From Rhodoferax koreense (lineage in GTDB: Bacteria; Pseudomonadota; Gammaproteobacteria; Burkholderiales; Burkholderiaceae_C), in contig NZ_CP019236.1 of NCBI RefSeq assembly GCF_001955695.1, positions 5,084,001 to 5,148,000 of the forward strand: a stretch of 64,000 nt of DNA. The letters run 5' to 3'. Both the position numbers and the translations under genes were made by a program. A model generated the notes under the pieces. The model saw only the letters and a program-made list of their open reading frames with translations. It had not been told where the DNA came from and made no database searches. Numbering within the stretch: position 1 is the first letter of the stretch; the number at the start of each line of letters is the position of its first letter. This document shows, piece by piece, positions 42,015-50,413 of the stretch.

Positions 42015-43178
42015 TCAGGCCAGCAGGCCGCGGTAGATCGCCTCGGTCTCTTCGCAGGTGCGCGTCCACGCATACTGGACCAAGCGCGCCTTGCCCCGCT
42101 CCACCAATTCAGCGCGCCGCGCCGGGTTGTACAGCGCTTCGGCCATTGCCGCGTGCAGCGACTTCGGATCCTTGGGCTCGAAGTACAGCGCGCCGTCGCC
42201 GCCGATTTCGGGCAGCGAGCCGGCGCGGCCGAGCACGGTGGGGCAGGCATTGCTGAAAGCCTCGAGGATCGGCAGGCCGAAGCCTTCGTACAACGAAGGA
42301 AACACGAAGACCAATGCCTGCTGGTACAGCTTCTGCAGCTCGACGTCGCTCACCGAATGGTGGTGCACACGCTCGGCCAGGCCCTGGATGCGGATGAAGG
42401 CCAGCTCGTTCTTGGTGAACTCGCTGCCGGTGCAGACGATGTGCAGCGAGGGGTCGGCATCAAGCAGGCTGCGCATCGCGTTGGCGAAGAAATAGAAGTT
42501 CTTGTAGCCCGCACGGGCGCCGACGAACAGCACGTAACGCTCGGGCAGCTTGAGCGCACGTGAGGCCGGGGCGGCGCGGGTATCCAGCGAGTTGGCCAGG
42601 TACACGACCTCGACCTTTTCTTCGGGTATGCCGTAGAAATCGATCAGGTCGCGCTTGGTGCACTCGGAGATGGCGATGATCTTGTGCGCCTTCTGCGCGA
42701 GGATGCGCTTGCGTTCGGCCGTTCGGTCCGCGAGGTTGAAGTACTCGGGGTACAGCTCGTGGATCATGTCGTACACGGTCAGCACGAACTTCTTGCCACC
42801 CAGGTAGGGCAGAAAGTAGTCGTCGTAGTAGGTGGGATGGAAGACGTCGAAGTCCTGCCGCTTCAGCACCTCGATCGACACCTGCTTGTTCGCCTCGCGC
42901 GCATCGATCGGCTTGAACAGGCGGTTGCGCGCGGCGTACAGGTGCCATTTGCCCTTGAACTCGCGCCCCCCCATGAAGGTCTCGTACGCCCCCGGGTCGG
43001 GCCTGGCGCCGGTGCCGAAACGCGTGGCTTTCAGGTATTCGTTGGTGGCATAGCCCAGGCTCAGGTCCACGGCCACGTCGCCGGCGCGCTCCAGGCCGTT
43101 GAAGAGCTCGCAGAAGTAGCGCGAGATGCCGCCGAATTTTTGTTGTTCGAAGATCTGGTGGTCGTAGAGGATTTTCAC
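42015..43178 (-). CDS. GT4-family glycosyltransferase
   Basis: 387 residues from GTG 43178 (GTG AAA ATC CTC TAC). N-terminal domain opens MKILYDHQIFEQQKFGGISRYFCEL with the glycine-rich loop GGISR. The C-terminal domain has VLFVGARAGYKNF, the conserved E-x7-E region PSLYEGFGLPILEAFSNACP, and DPKSLHAAMAEAL. It is a retaining GT-B enzyme acting on nucleotide-sugar donors for LPS or exopolysaccharide. Donor and acceptor are unknown. Confidence 0.87.
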   Translation of the reverse strand: MKILYDHQIFEQQKFGGISRYFCELFNGLERAGDVAVDLSLGYATNEYLKATRFGTGARPDPGAYETFMGGREFKGKWHLYAARNRLFKPIDAREANKQVSIEVLKRQDFDVFHPTYYDDYFLPYLGGKKFVLTVYDMIHELYPEYFNLADRTAERKRILAQKAHKIIAISECTKRDLIDFYGIPEEKVEVVYLANSLDTRAAPASRALKLPERYVLFVGARAGYKNFYFFANAMRSLLDADPSLHIVCTGSEFTKNELAFIRIQGLAERVHHHSVSDVELQKLYQQALVFVFPSLYEGFGLPILEAFSNACPTVLGRAGSLPEIGGDGALYFEPKDPKSLHAAMAEALYNPARRAELVERGKARLVQYAWTRTCEETEAIYRGLLA

Positions 43179-43246
43179 GGTGCAAGTCACGGTCGATGGG
43201 TCTTGGGCCCGAAGATAACGCAGACACGCGACATCCCAAAAGTATT

Positions 43247-44146
43247 TCAATCCGCGGCCACCACCTTCGCCCTGTACGCCGACGGGCTCACCTCGAGCGG
43301 CACGTGGTAATGGCGCTCCGCCTCCTGCAGCGTGAACGCGACCGGCACCACGTCGAGCACCGGCGCGCCGGCTTCGCCTCGCCCGCGGAAATAGTCGCCG
43401 ACGTGGAAACACAACTCATACTGCCCGATCCGCAGCGGCTGGCCGCCGAGCAGGGGCTCGCGCGTGCCGCCGTCGTGGCCGGTGGTGGTGGAGCGCAGCA
43501 GGCTGCGGCGTCCGTCCGGCCCGACCTCGGCGAGTTCGACATGCATCTCGGCCGCCGGCCGGTCGCGGGTGCCGTCGAGCACCTGGATCGTCAACTGCCC
43601 GTGGAGCTGCGGCATCCCGTGGTCGGCGATGCGGGCGGCCAGCCGCAGGCGCGAGACGAGCGCGATCTCGTCGACCGCGGCGCGCATCTCCGCCGCCGGC
43701 TCGTTGTGCAGCCGGGCCTCGAAGCGGCGCAGCGCCGAGGCCCGGGTGTGGCGCCGCACGCACAGGATGAACGGGAAACCGAACTTGCGGCGGTACGCGG
43801 TATTGAGTGCATCCCACCGGCCGTTCTCGGCGTTGCCGAGGTTGTCGAGCGCCAAGGCGCCCTGCTCGCTGATCGAGTCCGCCGTCATGGTGCCGGCGCG
43901 GGCCTGGCTGCCGGCGAGTTCCGGATGCACCGACAGGAACTCCGCCAGTTGCTGCGCAGGTTGCGCGCGGATGACGCCGAGCATCGCGTCATGCAATGCC
44001 TGCGCACTGGCGAAAGGCCGCTGGCCAGCCACGGCCCGCGCCACCCACGGCGAATGTTCGAACACGCTGCCCAGGCTGGCGACGAAGGCGTCCTCGTCAC
44101 ACTGGTTGAGTTCGGCCAGCGTAGTCATTGTCTGTGGACCACTCAT
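43247..44146 (-). CDS. OHCU decarboxylase fused to a degenerate HIU-hydrolase-like (transthyretin-like) domain
   Basis: 299 residues from ATG 44146, whose ATGA overlaps the ABC ATPase stop; ATG 44128 also fits. Residues about 7-170 are OHCU decarboxylase (UraD): FLSVHPELAG with the catalytic His, DSISEQGALALDNLG, LNTAYRRKFGFPFI. Residues about 185-299 are transthyretin-like. In normal HIU hydrolases THVLD, the DGR Arg and the C-terminal YRGS are catalytic. Here these read TIQVLD (His to Gln), HDGGTREPLL (Arg to Gly) and YRAKVVAAD (no terminal Ser), with only the HYH His kept. So decarboxylation is likely but HIU hydrolysis doubtful. Domain order equals plant allantoin synthase. Last gene of the importer operon. 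Confidence 0.82.
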   Translation of the reverse strand: MSGPQTMTTLAELNQCDEDAFVASLGSVFEHSPWVARAVAGQRPFASAQALHDAMLGVIRAQPAQQLAEFLSVHPELAGSQARAGTMTADSISEQGALALDNLGNAENGRWDALNTAYRRKFGFPFILCVRRHTRASALRRFEARLHNEPAAEMRAAVDEIALVSRLRLAARIADHGMPQLHGQLTIQVLDGTRDRPAAEMHVELAEVGPDGRRSLLRSTTTGHDGGTREPLLGGQPLRIGQYELCFHVGDYFRGRGEAGAPVLDVVPVAFTLQEAERHYHVPLEVSPSAYRAKVVAAD

Positions 44147-45276
44147 GCGCTTTGCACGATCAGCGTGCGGTTGGCCGGCCACACGGCGTGCCAGGTCTCG
44201 CCGGGGCGCGGCGTGGCCACGCCGATTTCCTCGACCGGCATGGTGCAGACGAAGTCCTTGCCGTCGGGCAGCTTGATCCACACGGCGAGGTTCTGCCCCT
44301 TGAAGACCGATTGCGTCACCAGGCCGCTCACGCCGTTGCCCGCGGGCCGTGCGTCGGCGGTCGGCAGGAGGCGGATGTTCTCCGGCCGCACGGCCACGGT
44401 CACGGTCTGGCCCTCCTTGAAATCGTGCGCCACCGAAGATTGCCACACGCCGCCGCCGTCCACCTGCAGCGAGGTCTCGTCGCCCGCGCGCGCATGCACC
44501 CGGGCCTGCACGAAGTTCGAGGTGCCGATGAAGTCGGCCACGAACGTGCTGCGCGGCTGGTCGTAGATCTCGCGCGAGGCACCGATCTGCTCGATGCGCC
44601 CGCCACGCATCACGGCGATGCGGTCGGCCAGGATCAAGGCTTCTTCCTGGTCGTGCGTGACCAGCAGCGTGGTCAAGCCGAGCTGGTTGCACAGCTGGCG
44701 CAACTCCATCTGCATGGCCTCGCGCAGCTTCTTGTCGAGCGCGCCGAAGGGCTCGTCGAGCAGCAGCAGGCGCGGCCGGTAGACGATGGCGCGCGCCAGC
44801 GCCACGCGCTGCTGCTGGCCGCCCGACAACGCGGCCGGCAGCCGGTCGGCATAGGCGTCGAGCCGCACCAGGCGCAGGGCCTCCATGCTGCGCGCCAGCG
44901 CTTCGGTCTTGGGCACGTCGCGCATCTGCAGGCCGAAGGCCACGTTGTCGCGCACGCTCAGGTGCGGGAACAGCGCATAGTTCTGGAACAGCATGCCCAG
45001 GTTGCGCTTGTGCACCGGCACGTCGTTGACCAGTTGGCCGTCGATGCGGATCTCGCCCATCGACGGCGTGACCAGGCCGGCGATCATGCGCAGCGTCGTG
45101 GTCTTGCCGCAGCCCGAAGGCCCGAGCAGTGCGAGGATCTCGCCGCCATGCACTTCCAGGTCGATGGCATCGACCGCCGGCGGGCCGTCGCCGTAGATGC
45201 GGCTGACCTTGTCCAGCCGCACGCTGGCGCCGCTGACGGCCAGAGGTGTGGCCAGCGTTGAGTTTGCTTCAGTCAT
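44143..45276 (-). CDS. ABC importer ATP-binding protein, PotA/FbpC type
   Basis: 377 residues. Walker A GPSGCGKTTT, Q-loop LFQNYALFPHLS, signature LSGGQQQRVALARA, Walker B LLLLDEPFGALD, H-loop THD. A C-terminal TOBE/OB domain (about 280-370) is typical of polyamine/iron/putrescine-type importers. It energises the two permeases at 46418-48135. ATGA overlap with the decarboxylase fusion links import and metabolism. Confidence 0.92.
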   Translation of the reverse strand: MTEANSTLATPLAVSGASVRLDKVSRIYGDGPPAVDAIDLEVHGGEILALLGPSGCGKTTTLRMIAGLVTPSMGEIRIDGQLVNDVPVHKRNLGMLFQNYALFPHLSVRDNVAFGLQMRDVPKTEALARSMEALRLVRLDAYADRLPAALSGGQQQRVALARAIVYRPRLLLLDEPFGALDKKLREAMQMELRQLCNQLGLTTLLVTHDQEEALILADRIAVMRGGRIEQIGASREIYDQPRSTFVADFIGTSNFVQARVHARAGDETSLQVDGGGVWQSSVAHDFKEGQTVTVAVRPENIRLLPTADARPAGNGVSGLVTQSVFKGQNLAVWIKLPDGKDFVCTMPVEEIGVATPRPGETWHAVWPANRTLIVQSA

Positions 45277-45303
45277 GGGGCGGTCCTCGTCGGGTTCGGC
45301 GCA

Positions 45304-46383
45304 TCAGACCGAGAAGATCTGGTTCATCTTTTCCGTCCAGCGCGAACGGTTGGCATTGATGTGCGTCCAGTCGGGAATGAACAGGCCGCGCTTGTCCATT
45401 TCTTCCACCGGGTAGGCCAGGTACTTCAGCGTTTCGGCCGAGAACTCGATGCCTGAGACCGACGGCGCGGTGAACGCAAATTCCGACAGCGCCTTCTGCA
45501 CCGCCGGCTCCAGCATGCGGTTCATGAAGGCCACGGCCACGTCCTGGTTCGGGCCGTTCTTCACCAGCACCTGGCAGTTCACGCCGGCGAAGCTGCCTTC
45601 CTTGGGGAAGGACATGGTGACCGGCACGCCCCTGGCCGTGGCCGGGTAGATGTACTTGGACAGGTCCATGAAGCCGATGTCGGCCTGGCCCTGGGCGATC
45701 TCATTGGCGGCCTGCGGGCCGTTGTCGAAGATGTTCTGCACGTTGGGCTTCAGGGCGGCGATCTTGTCGAAGGCGTTGTCGATCTCGTACTGCGCCTGCT
45801 GGAACGGCTTGCCGGTCTTCACGGCGGCAGCCACGATCATGAAGAACACCGAGGGCGTGTTCTTCGGCGTGACGAGCTTGATCTTGCCGGCGTACTTCGG
45901 ATCCCACAGTTCGGCATAGCTGGCTGGCGGCTTCACGCTGGTGTTGTGGAACAGGCTGGCCACCGAGATGCCCACGGCGGTGCCGAAGCCGTCGTAGCCG
46001 AAGCGCGGATACAGCTTGCTCATGGCGGGCATGTTGGCTTTGGGCAGCTGGGCGATCAGGTCTTCGGCGCGGCAGATCGGAATGGCCACGTCGTCGATGA
46101 ACATCACCGAGAACTTCGGATTGGCCTTGGTGGCGCGCATCTTCTGCACGTTGGCCAGCGTGAAGCCTTCCTCGGCCACCACCTTGCAGCCGAAGTCGGA
46201 CTCGAACTTCGGGATGATCTTGGTCTTGACGAACTCGCCCTGGGCGCCGCCCCAGATGCCGACGTTGATCTGCTTGTTCTGTGCCCATGCGTTGCGCACG
46301 AAACCCATTGGCGCGGCCACGCCAGCGGCGGCGCCGAGCACGAGTTTGTTGAAGTTGCGGCGTGAGGCTTGGGGAGCGTTCAT
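45304..46383 (-). CDS. ABC substrate-binding protein (PotD/family 1-like), Tat signal
   Basis: 359 residues from ATG 46383. Tat-type N-terminus SRRNFNKLVLGAAAGVAAPMGFVRNAWAQ. The mature protein is a two-lobe extracellular binding protein of the PotD/AfuA type: KKI-like QINVGIWGGAQGEFVKTKIIPKFE, GYDGFGTAVGISVASLF, SYAELWDPKYAGKIKLV. Ligands in this group are polyamines, ferric iron or small organic acids and amines. With a ureidoimidazoline enzyme in the operon, a purine-derived ligand is conceivable (inference). Confidence 0.88.
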   Translation of the reverse strand: MNAPQASRRNFNKLVLGAAAGVAAPMGFVRNAWAQNKQINVGIWGGAQGEFVKTKIIPKFESDFGCKVVAEEGFTLANVQKMRATKANPKFSVMFIDDVAIPICRAEDLIAQLPKANMPAMSKLYPRFGYDGFGTAVGISVASLFHNTSVKPPASYAELWDPKYAGKIKLVTPKNTPSVFFMIVAAAVKTGKPFQQAQYEIDNAFDKIAALKPNVQNIFDNGPQAANEIAQGQADIGFMDLSKYIYPATARGVPVTMSFPKEGSFAGVNCQVLVKNGPNQDVAVAFMNRMLEPAVQKALSEFAFTAPSVSGIEFSAETLKYLAYPVEEMDKRGLFIPDWTHINANRSRWTEKMNQIFSV

Positions 46384-46417
46384 GGTGGTTCCTGGGTAAG
46401 AATGAAAAAAGTGGGAG

Positions 46418-47212
46418 TCAGGTGGCAAGCCGGGCGATGCTGATGCCGAAGACCTTCTCGATGACCAGCACCAGCAGCAATGCGAAAAAGATCATCAGCG
46501 TCGAGATGGCCGCGATCGAAGGGTCGAATGACAACTGGATCTGGCTGTCGAGGTAAAGCGGAATCGGAAAGTGGTTGCCATCGGCCAGCCACATCGAGAT
46601 CGGGTAGTCGTCGAAGGACACGATGAAGGCGAACACCCCGCCGGCCAGCACGCCGGGGCGCACCTGCGGCCAGATCACTTTGCGTGCGACCACGGCCGGC
46701 GAGGCGCCGAGCACCGAGGCCGCGTCTTCCAGGCTGGCGTTGACCAGCATGAAGCTGGACGTGACCGACCGCACCACGTACGGCAGGCAGACCACCGTAT
46801 GGCCGATGACGAGTTGCAGGAAGGTGGCATGCGAGCCGAGCATCGAGAACACCTGCAGCAACGCCACGCCGGTGACGATCAGTGGCACCACCAGCGGCGA
46901 CAGCACCAGGCCGACGATCGCGCCCTTGCCCGGCACCCTGAAACGCACCAGGCCGGCGGCGGCCGGAATGCCCAGCGCCAGCGAGACCAGCGTGACCACG
47001 CCCGCGAGCTTCAGCGAGAACAGGAAACTCGCCTGCGCCTCCTCGGTGTGCAGCACCTTGGAGAACCACTTCAGCGTGAAGCCACGAGGCGGGAACACGA
47101 TGTTGGGCGTGTCCGACACGGCCATCATCATCGGCACGACCAGGGGCATCATGCTGGCCAGCAGGATCAGCACGATCACGCCGCGCAGCCAGGGATTGAT
47201 CGTGTGGTTCAT
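46418..47212 (-). CDS. ABC importer permease, PotC type
   Basis: 264 residues from ATG 47212, overlapping the other permease stop. Six membrane helices and the inner-membrane EAA-type loop EDAASVLGASPAVVARKVIWPQVRPG, the contact site for the ATPase. It pairs with the permease at 47209-48135 as in PotB/PotC. Import substrate is unknown. Confidence 0.9.
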   Translation of the reverse strand: MNHTINPWLRGVIVLILLASMMPLVVPMMMAVSDTPNIVFPPRGFTLKWFSKVLHTEEAQASFLFSLKLAGVVTLVSLALGIPAAAGLVRFRVPGKGAIVGLVLSPLVVPLIVTGVALLQVFSMLGSHATFLQLVIGHTVVCLPYVVRSVTSSFMLVNASLEDAASVLGASPAVVARKVIWPQVRPGVLAGGVFAFIVSFDDYPISMWLADGNHFPIPLYLDSQIQLSFDPSIAAISTLMIFFALLLVLVIEKVFGISIARLAT

Positions 47213-48135
47213 CGTGCACCTGCCGTCCAGCGTGCGAAACGCCGGTTGAAGAATCGAAGAAAGACGATGTTGGAAGCCAGCACCACCACGATGAGCAGGC
47301 AGGCGATGGCCGCGGCGAAGGGCCAGTCGCTGAGCGAGACGATCTGCTGCTCGATCAGCGTGCCCAGCAGCGGCGAAAAATTGCCGCCGAGGATCTGCGG
47401 CATCACATAGGCGGCGGCGCTCAGCGAGAACACCAGCGACACGCCGACCGACAGCCCGGGCAGGCTCAACGGGAACACCACGCGCCAGAAAGTCTGCAGC
47501 CGCGTGGCGCCGGCGATGCGCGCCGCCTCTTCCACCGAGCGGTCGATGCGGCTGATGGCCTGGGCCAGCGGCATCACCATGAACGGCAGGTAGACGTGCA
47601 CGCAGGCGATCAGCACCGCCCATTCGGTGTAGAGCAACTGGCCGGGGTTGTCGGCGATGCCAAGACCCTTGATGACCTGGTTGAGCGCGCCGTTGCGGCT
47701 CAGGATGGCCGACCAGCCGTAGGCCCGAACCACCACGTTGACCAGCAGCGGCGCCACCACCGCCACCGTCACCAGCCGCGCCATCAGCGGCGTGCCGCGC
47801 GCGATGCCCAGCGCCAGCGGATAGGCCAGCACCACACAGCAGACACAGGCCAGGGCGGCGATGCGTAGCGTGCGCAGCAGGATGCGCAGGTACAGGTCGA
47901 CCGAGAACAGCCGCGTGTAGTTGGCGAGTGTCCAGCCGTCCACGTTGGCGCCGTCCACCGTCTGCGCGGTGACGCTGAGCGTCATGACATGCAGCACCGG
48001 GTAGAGGAAACACACCAGCAGGAACAGTACGGTGGGCGCCATCAGCCACATGCCCGGCAGCCAGGGCGGCGCCTGCAGGCCGCGGCGCGCCTGCAAGGGC
48101 GGCAACGCCAGCGTTTCGGAGGAAGAGATTGCCAT
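47209..48135 (-). CDS. ABC importer permease, PotB type
   Basis: 308 residues from ATG 48135 (an upstream GTG-type extension is unlikely). Hydrophobic throughout, with the coupling loop EEAARIAGATRLQTFWRVVFPLSLPG, typical of binding-protein-dependent permeases of the polyamine/thiamine/iron group. First gene of the five-gene operon, divergent from the LysR gene at 48283. Confidence 0.9.
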   Translation of the reverse strand: MAISSSETLALPPLQARRGLQAPPWLPGMWLMAPTVLFLLVCFLYPVLHVMTLSVTAQTVDGANVDGWTLANYTRLFSVDLYLRILLRTLRIAALACVCCVVLAYPLALGIARGTPLMARLVTVAVVAPLLVNVVVRAYGWSAILSRNGALNQVIKGLGIADNPGQLLYTEWAVLIACVHVYLPFMVMPLAQAISRIDRSVEEAARIAGATRLQTFWRVVFPLSLPGLSVGVSLVFSLSAAAYVMPQILGGNFSPLLGTLIEQQIVSLSDWPFAAAIACLLIVVVLASNIVFLRFFNRRFARWTAGAR

Positions 48136-48221
48136 GGGCCGGTGTCCTTTTTCGGGGGAAGGCACCGGTCATCGCTGGATGAAACGGTGCTGCATGGGCC
48201 GAATCGTAGGAGCCGCAACCA

Positions 48222-48246
48222 TTGCCGTCTAGCACCATTTAGGCAA
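48222..48246. promoter_or_regulatory. Inverted repeat, possible LysR operator
   Basis: TTGCC and GGCAA are separated by 15 nt (25 nt in all) in the 147-nt gap between the divergent permease and LysR genes, 36 nt before the LysR start and 86 nt before the permease start. The short length makes chance a real possibility. Confidence 0.4.
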
Positions 48247-48282
48247 CAATGCATACGCAAAATCAGTACGCAAGGAACAACG

Positions 48283-49242
48283 ATGCGTGGTTCTCTCCTT
48301 CCTGTCGTGTTGCGTTATGTCGATCAGGTCGCACGTTCCGGCTCGATCCAGAAGGCCGCGCGCGAGCTGCACGTGGCCGCCTCGGCCATCAACCGGCAGA
48401 TCCTGGAACTGGAGGCCGAGCTCGGCGTGCCGCTGTTCGAGCGCATGCCGCGCGGCATGCGGCTCACGCCGTCGGGCGACACCATCGTCACGCTGGCCCA
48501 CCGCTGGCGCGACGACGAACGCCGCGCCGCCGCCGACATCCGCCAGATGCAGGGCATCCACCAGGGCCATGTGCGCGTGATGGCCATGGACAGCCATGTG
48601 AGCACCATCCTGCCGCGGTTGGTGGAAACGGTGGCGGTGGACCATCCACGCATCTCGCTGTCCATCGACACCGGTAGCACCGACGACGCCGTAGCGGCGT
48701 TGCTCGATGGCACGATCCAACTCGCCGCCGTGTTCAACCTCACGCCGCAGCGCCAGTTGCACACGCTGTGGACCGCCGAGCTGCCCTTCGGCTGCATCGT
48801 CGCGCCGAGCCATCCGCTGGCGCGGGCCACGACCACCAGCCTGCAGGAAGCGAGCAACCACGCCATCGCGCTGCAGAGCAAGACGCTGCCGATCCGGCGC
48901 TACCTGGAGTCGCGCTACAGCTGGCTGTTCACCGGCACGCAGAACCGCGTGGAGACGAACTCATTGCAGCTGGTGAAGAGCCTGGCCAAGAGCGGGCGCT
49001 ACCTGGCCTTCACCTCGGAACTCGACGCCGCGCCGGAGATCATCGATGGCTCGCTGCGTTTCCTGCCCGTGCGCGACAAGGGCGCCGAGCCGCAGACGGT
49101 GAGCATCGCCATCGACGCGAGCAAGCCGCTGCCGGCCATCGTGAAGATCGTGGCCGGCGTGCTCACGGCGCACATCGAGCACTACCTCACGGCCGTGCGC
49201 GCCTGCCGGCCGGTGGAAGCGGCGCCGGATTCAGCGCAGTGA
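48283..49242 (+). CDS. LysR-family regulator of the ABC importer operon
   Basis: 319 residues. Helix-turn-helix at residues about 5-63 (YVDQVARSGSIQKAARELHVAASAINRQILELEAELG) and an effector domain (RVMAMDSHVSTILPRLVETVAVDHP). The SIQKAARELHVAASAINRQI motif is common in LysR regulators of amine or purine-type catabolism. It is divergent from the importer and overlaps the convergent Bug gene by 12 nt at its end. Confidence 0.87.
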   Translation: MRGSLLPVVLRYVDQVARSGSIQKAARELHVAASAINRQILELEAELGVPLFERMPRGMRLTPSGDTIVTLAHRWRDDERRAAADIRQMQGIHQGHVRVMAMDSHVSTILPRLVETVAVDHPRISLSIDTGSTDDAVAALLDGTIQLAAVFNLTPQRQLHTLWTAELPFGCIVAPSHPLARATTTSLQEASNHAIALQSKTLPIRRYLESRYSWLFTGTQNRVETNSLQLVKSLAKSGRYLAFTSELDAAPEIIDGSLRFLPVRDKGAEPQTVSIAIDASKPLPAIVKIVAGVLTAHIEHYLTAVRACRPVEAAPDSAQ

Positions 49243-50214
49243 AATCCCGGCTGTCTTGATCGCGAGCGCGTATTTGGGCCGTTCCGTCTGCAGGCTCGCC
49301 GCCAGCTCGGCCGGCGGGCCACCCGCCACCTTGAAGCCCATGTCCTCGAGCTTGGCGCGCACGTCGGGCGCCTTCAGCACGGTCTGGATGTCGCGGTTGA
49401 TCTTGTCGACGATGGGCTGCGGCGTGCCGGCCGGCGTGAAGTAGCCCTGCCAGCTTTCCACCGAGAAGCCGGGCAGGCCGGCTTCGGCCATGGTCGGCAC
49501 GTCGGGCAGCGCGGGCGAGCGGTAGGGCGTGGTCACGGCCAGCGCCACGAGTTTGCCCGAGCGCACGTATTCCGTCACCGCCGCCAGCGTGATCAGCGTG
49601 GCATTGGTATGACCGCCGAGCACATCGAGCGTGGCCGGGCCGCCGCCGGCGTAAGGGATGTAGTTGACCTTGGCGCCCGTCTCCTGCGTGATGATCTCGT
49701 GCGCCACATGGGCGATGCCGCCGTTCCCCGGCAGGCCCAGGCTGATGCTGTCGGGCTTTGCCTTGGCGCGCGCGAGGTATTCGGCAAAGGTGCGGATGCC
49801 GGTGCCTGGGTTCACGACCAGGATCTGCGGATTCACCACGGCCTTGATCACGGGCGCGAAGGCTCGGCTGTCGTACGGCAGCTCGGGGAACAGGATGGCG
49901 TTGAGCGTCAGGCCTTCGCCCTGCTGCAGCAGCGTGTAGCCGTCGGCCGGCGCCTTGGCCACCTTGGCCGCGCCGATGGTGCCGCTCGCGCCGGCCACGT
50001 TCTCCACCACCACGGCCTGGCCCCAGAGCTGGCTCAACTTATCGGCCAGCGTGCGGGTGAGTTTGTCGGCACTGCCGCCGGCGGCCACCGGCACGACGAT
50101 GCGCACGGTCTTGCTCGGGAAGTTGTCGGCCTCGCCGGCCTGGGCCAAGGGGATGTGCAGGCCGATGGCCGCCAGTGTGGCGGCGATGGCGCGGAGGAAG
50201 AAACGTTTGTGCAT
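49231..50214 (-). CDS. Bug/TctC-family periplasmic solute-binding protein
   Basis: 327 residues from ATG 50214. Sec signal (RAIAATLAAIGLHIPLAQAGEA). Bug features: VRIVVPVAAGGSADKLTR, VENVAGASGTIGAAKVAKA, LGLPGNGGIAHVAHEI, NYIPYAGGGPATLDVLGGH. It is divergent from the cupin-rhodanese operon with 199 nt between and may share its regulation. No TctA/TctB nearby. Its end overlaps the convergent LysR gene. Confidence 0.9.
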   Translation of the reverse strand: MHKRFFLRAIAATLAAIGLHIPLAQAGEADNFPSKTVRIVVPVAAGGSADKLTRTLADKLSQLWGQAVVVENVAGASGTIGAAKVAKAPADGYTLLQQGEGLTLNAILFPELPYDSRAFAPVIKAVVNPQILVVNPGTGIRTFAEYLARAKAKPDSISLGLPGNGGIAHVAHEIITQETGAKVNYIPYAGGGPATLDVLGGHTNATLITLAAVTEYVRSGKLVALAVTTPYRSPALPDVPTMAEAGLPGFSVESWQGYFTPAGTPQPIVDKINRDIQTVLKAPDVRAKLEDMGFKVAGGPPAELAASLQTERPKYALAIKTAGISLR

Positions 50215-50296
50215 GGGAGGCAATAGAAGCGATCAAAGGATCGGTCGACTCTAGGCAGGCATGCACCCCGCGTGAACGAAGGAAAGCGCCTATCGA

Positions 50297-50321
50297 TATG
50301 CGTTTTGTGCCGAAGCGCATA
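50297..50321. promoter_or_regulatory. Perfect inverted repeat between Bug and cupin-rhodanese genes
   Basis: TATGCG and CGCATA, separated by 13 nt (25 nt in all), lie in the 199-nt divergent intergenic region, about 83 nt from the Bug start and 92 nt from the fusion-gene start. It is a candidate operator for a LysR- or GntR-type factor that is not encoded next to it. Probable, but short. Confidence 0.45.
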
Positions 50322-50413
50322 AGCATCCTCGTTTTGCTTCGTTGCGATCGGCGCGGCGCCGCCCTAGGCTAGGCAGCCCTTTGCAGCTTCGCACCCCATT
50401 CGGACCGCCCAAC

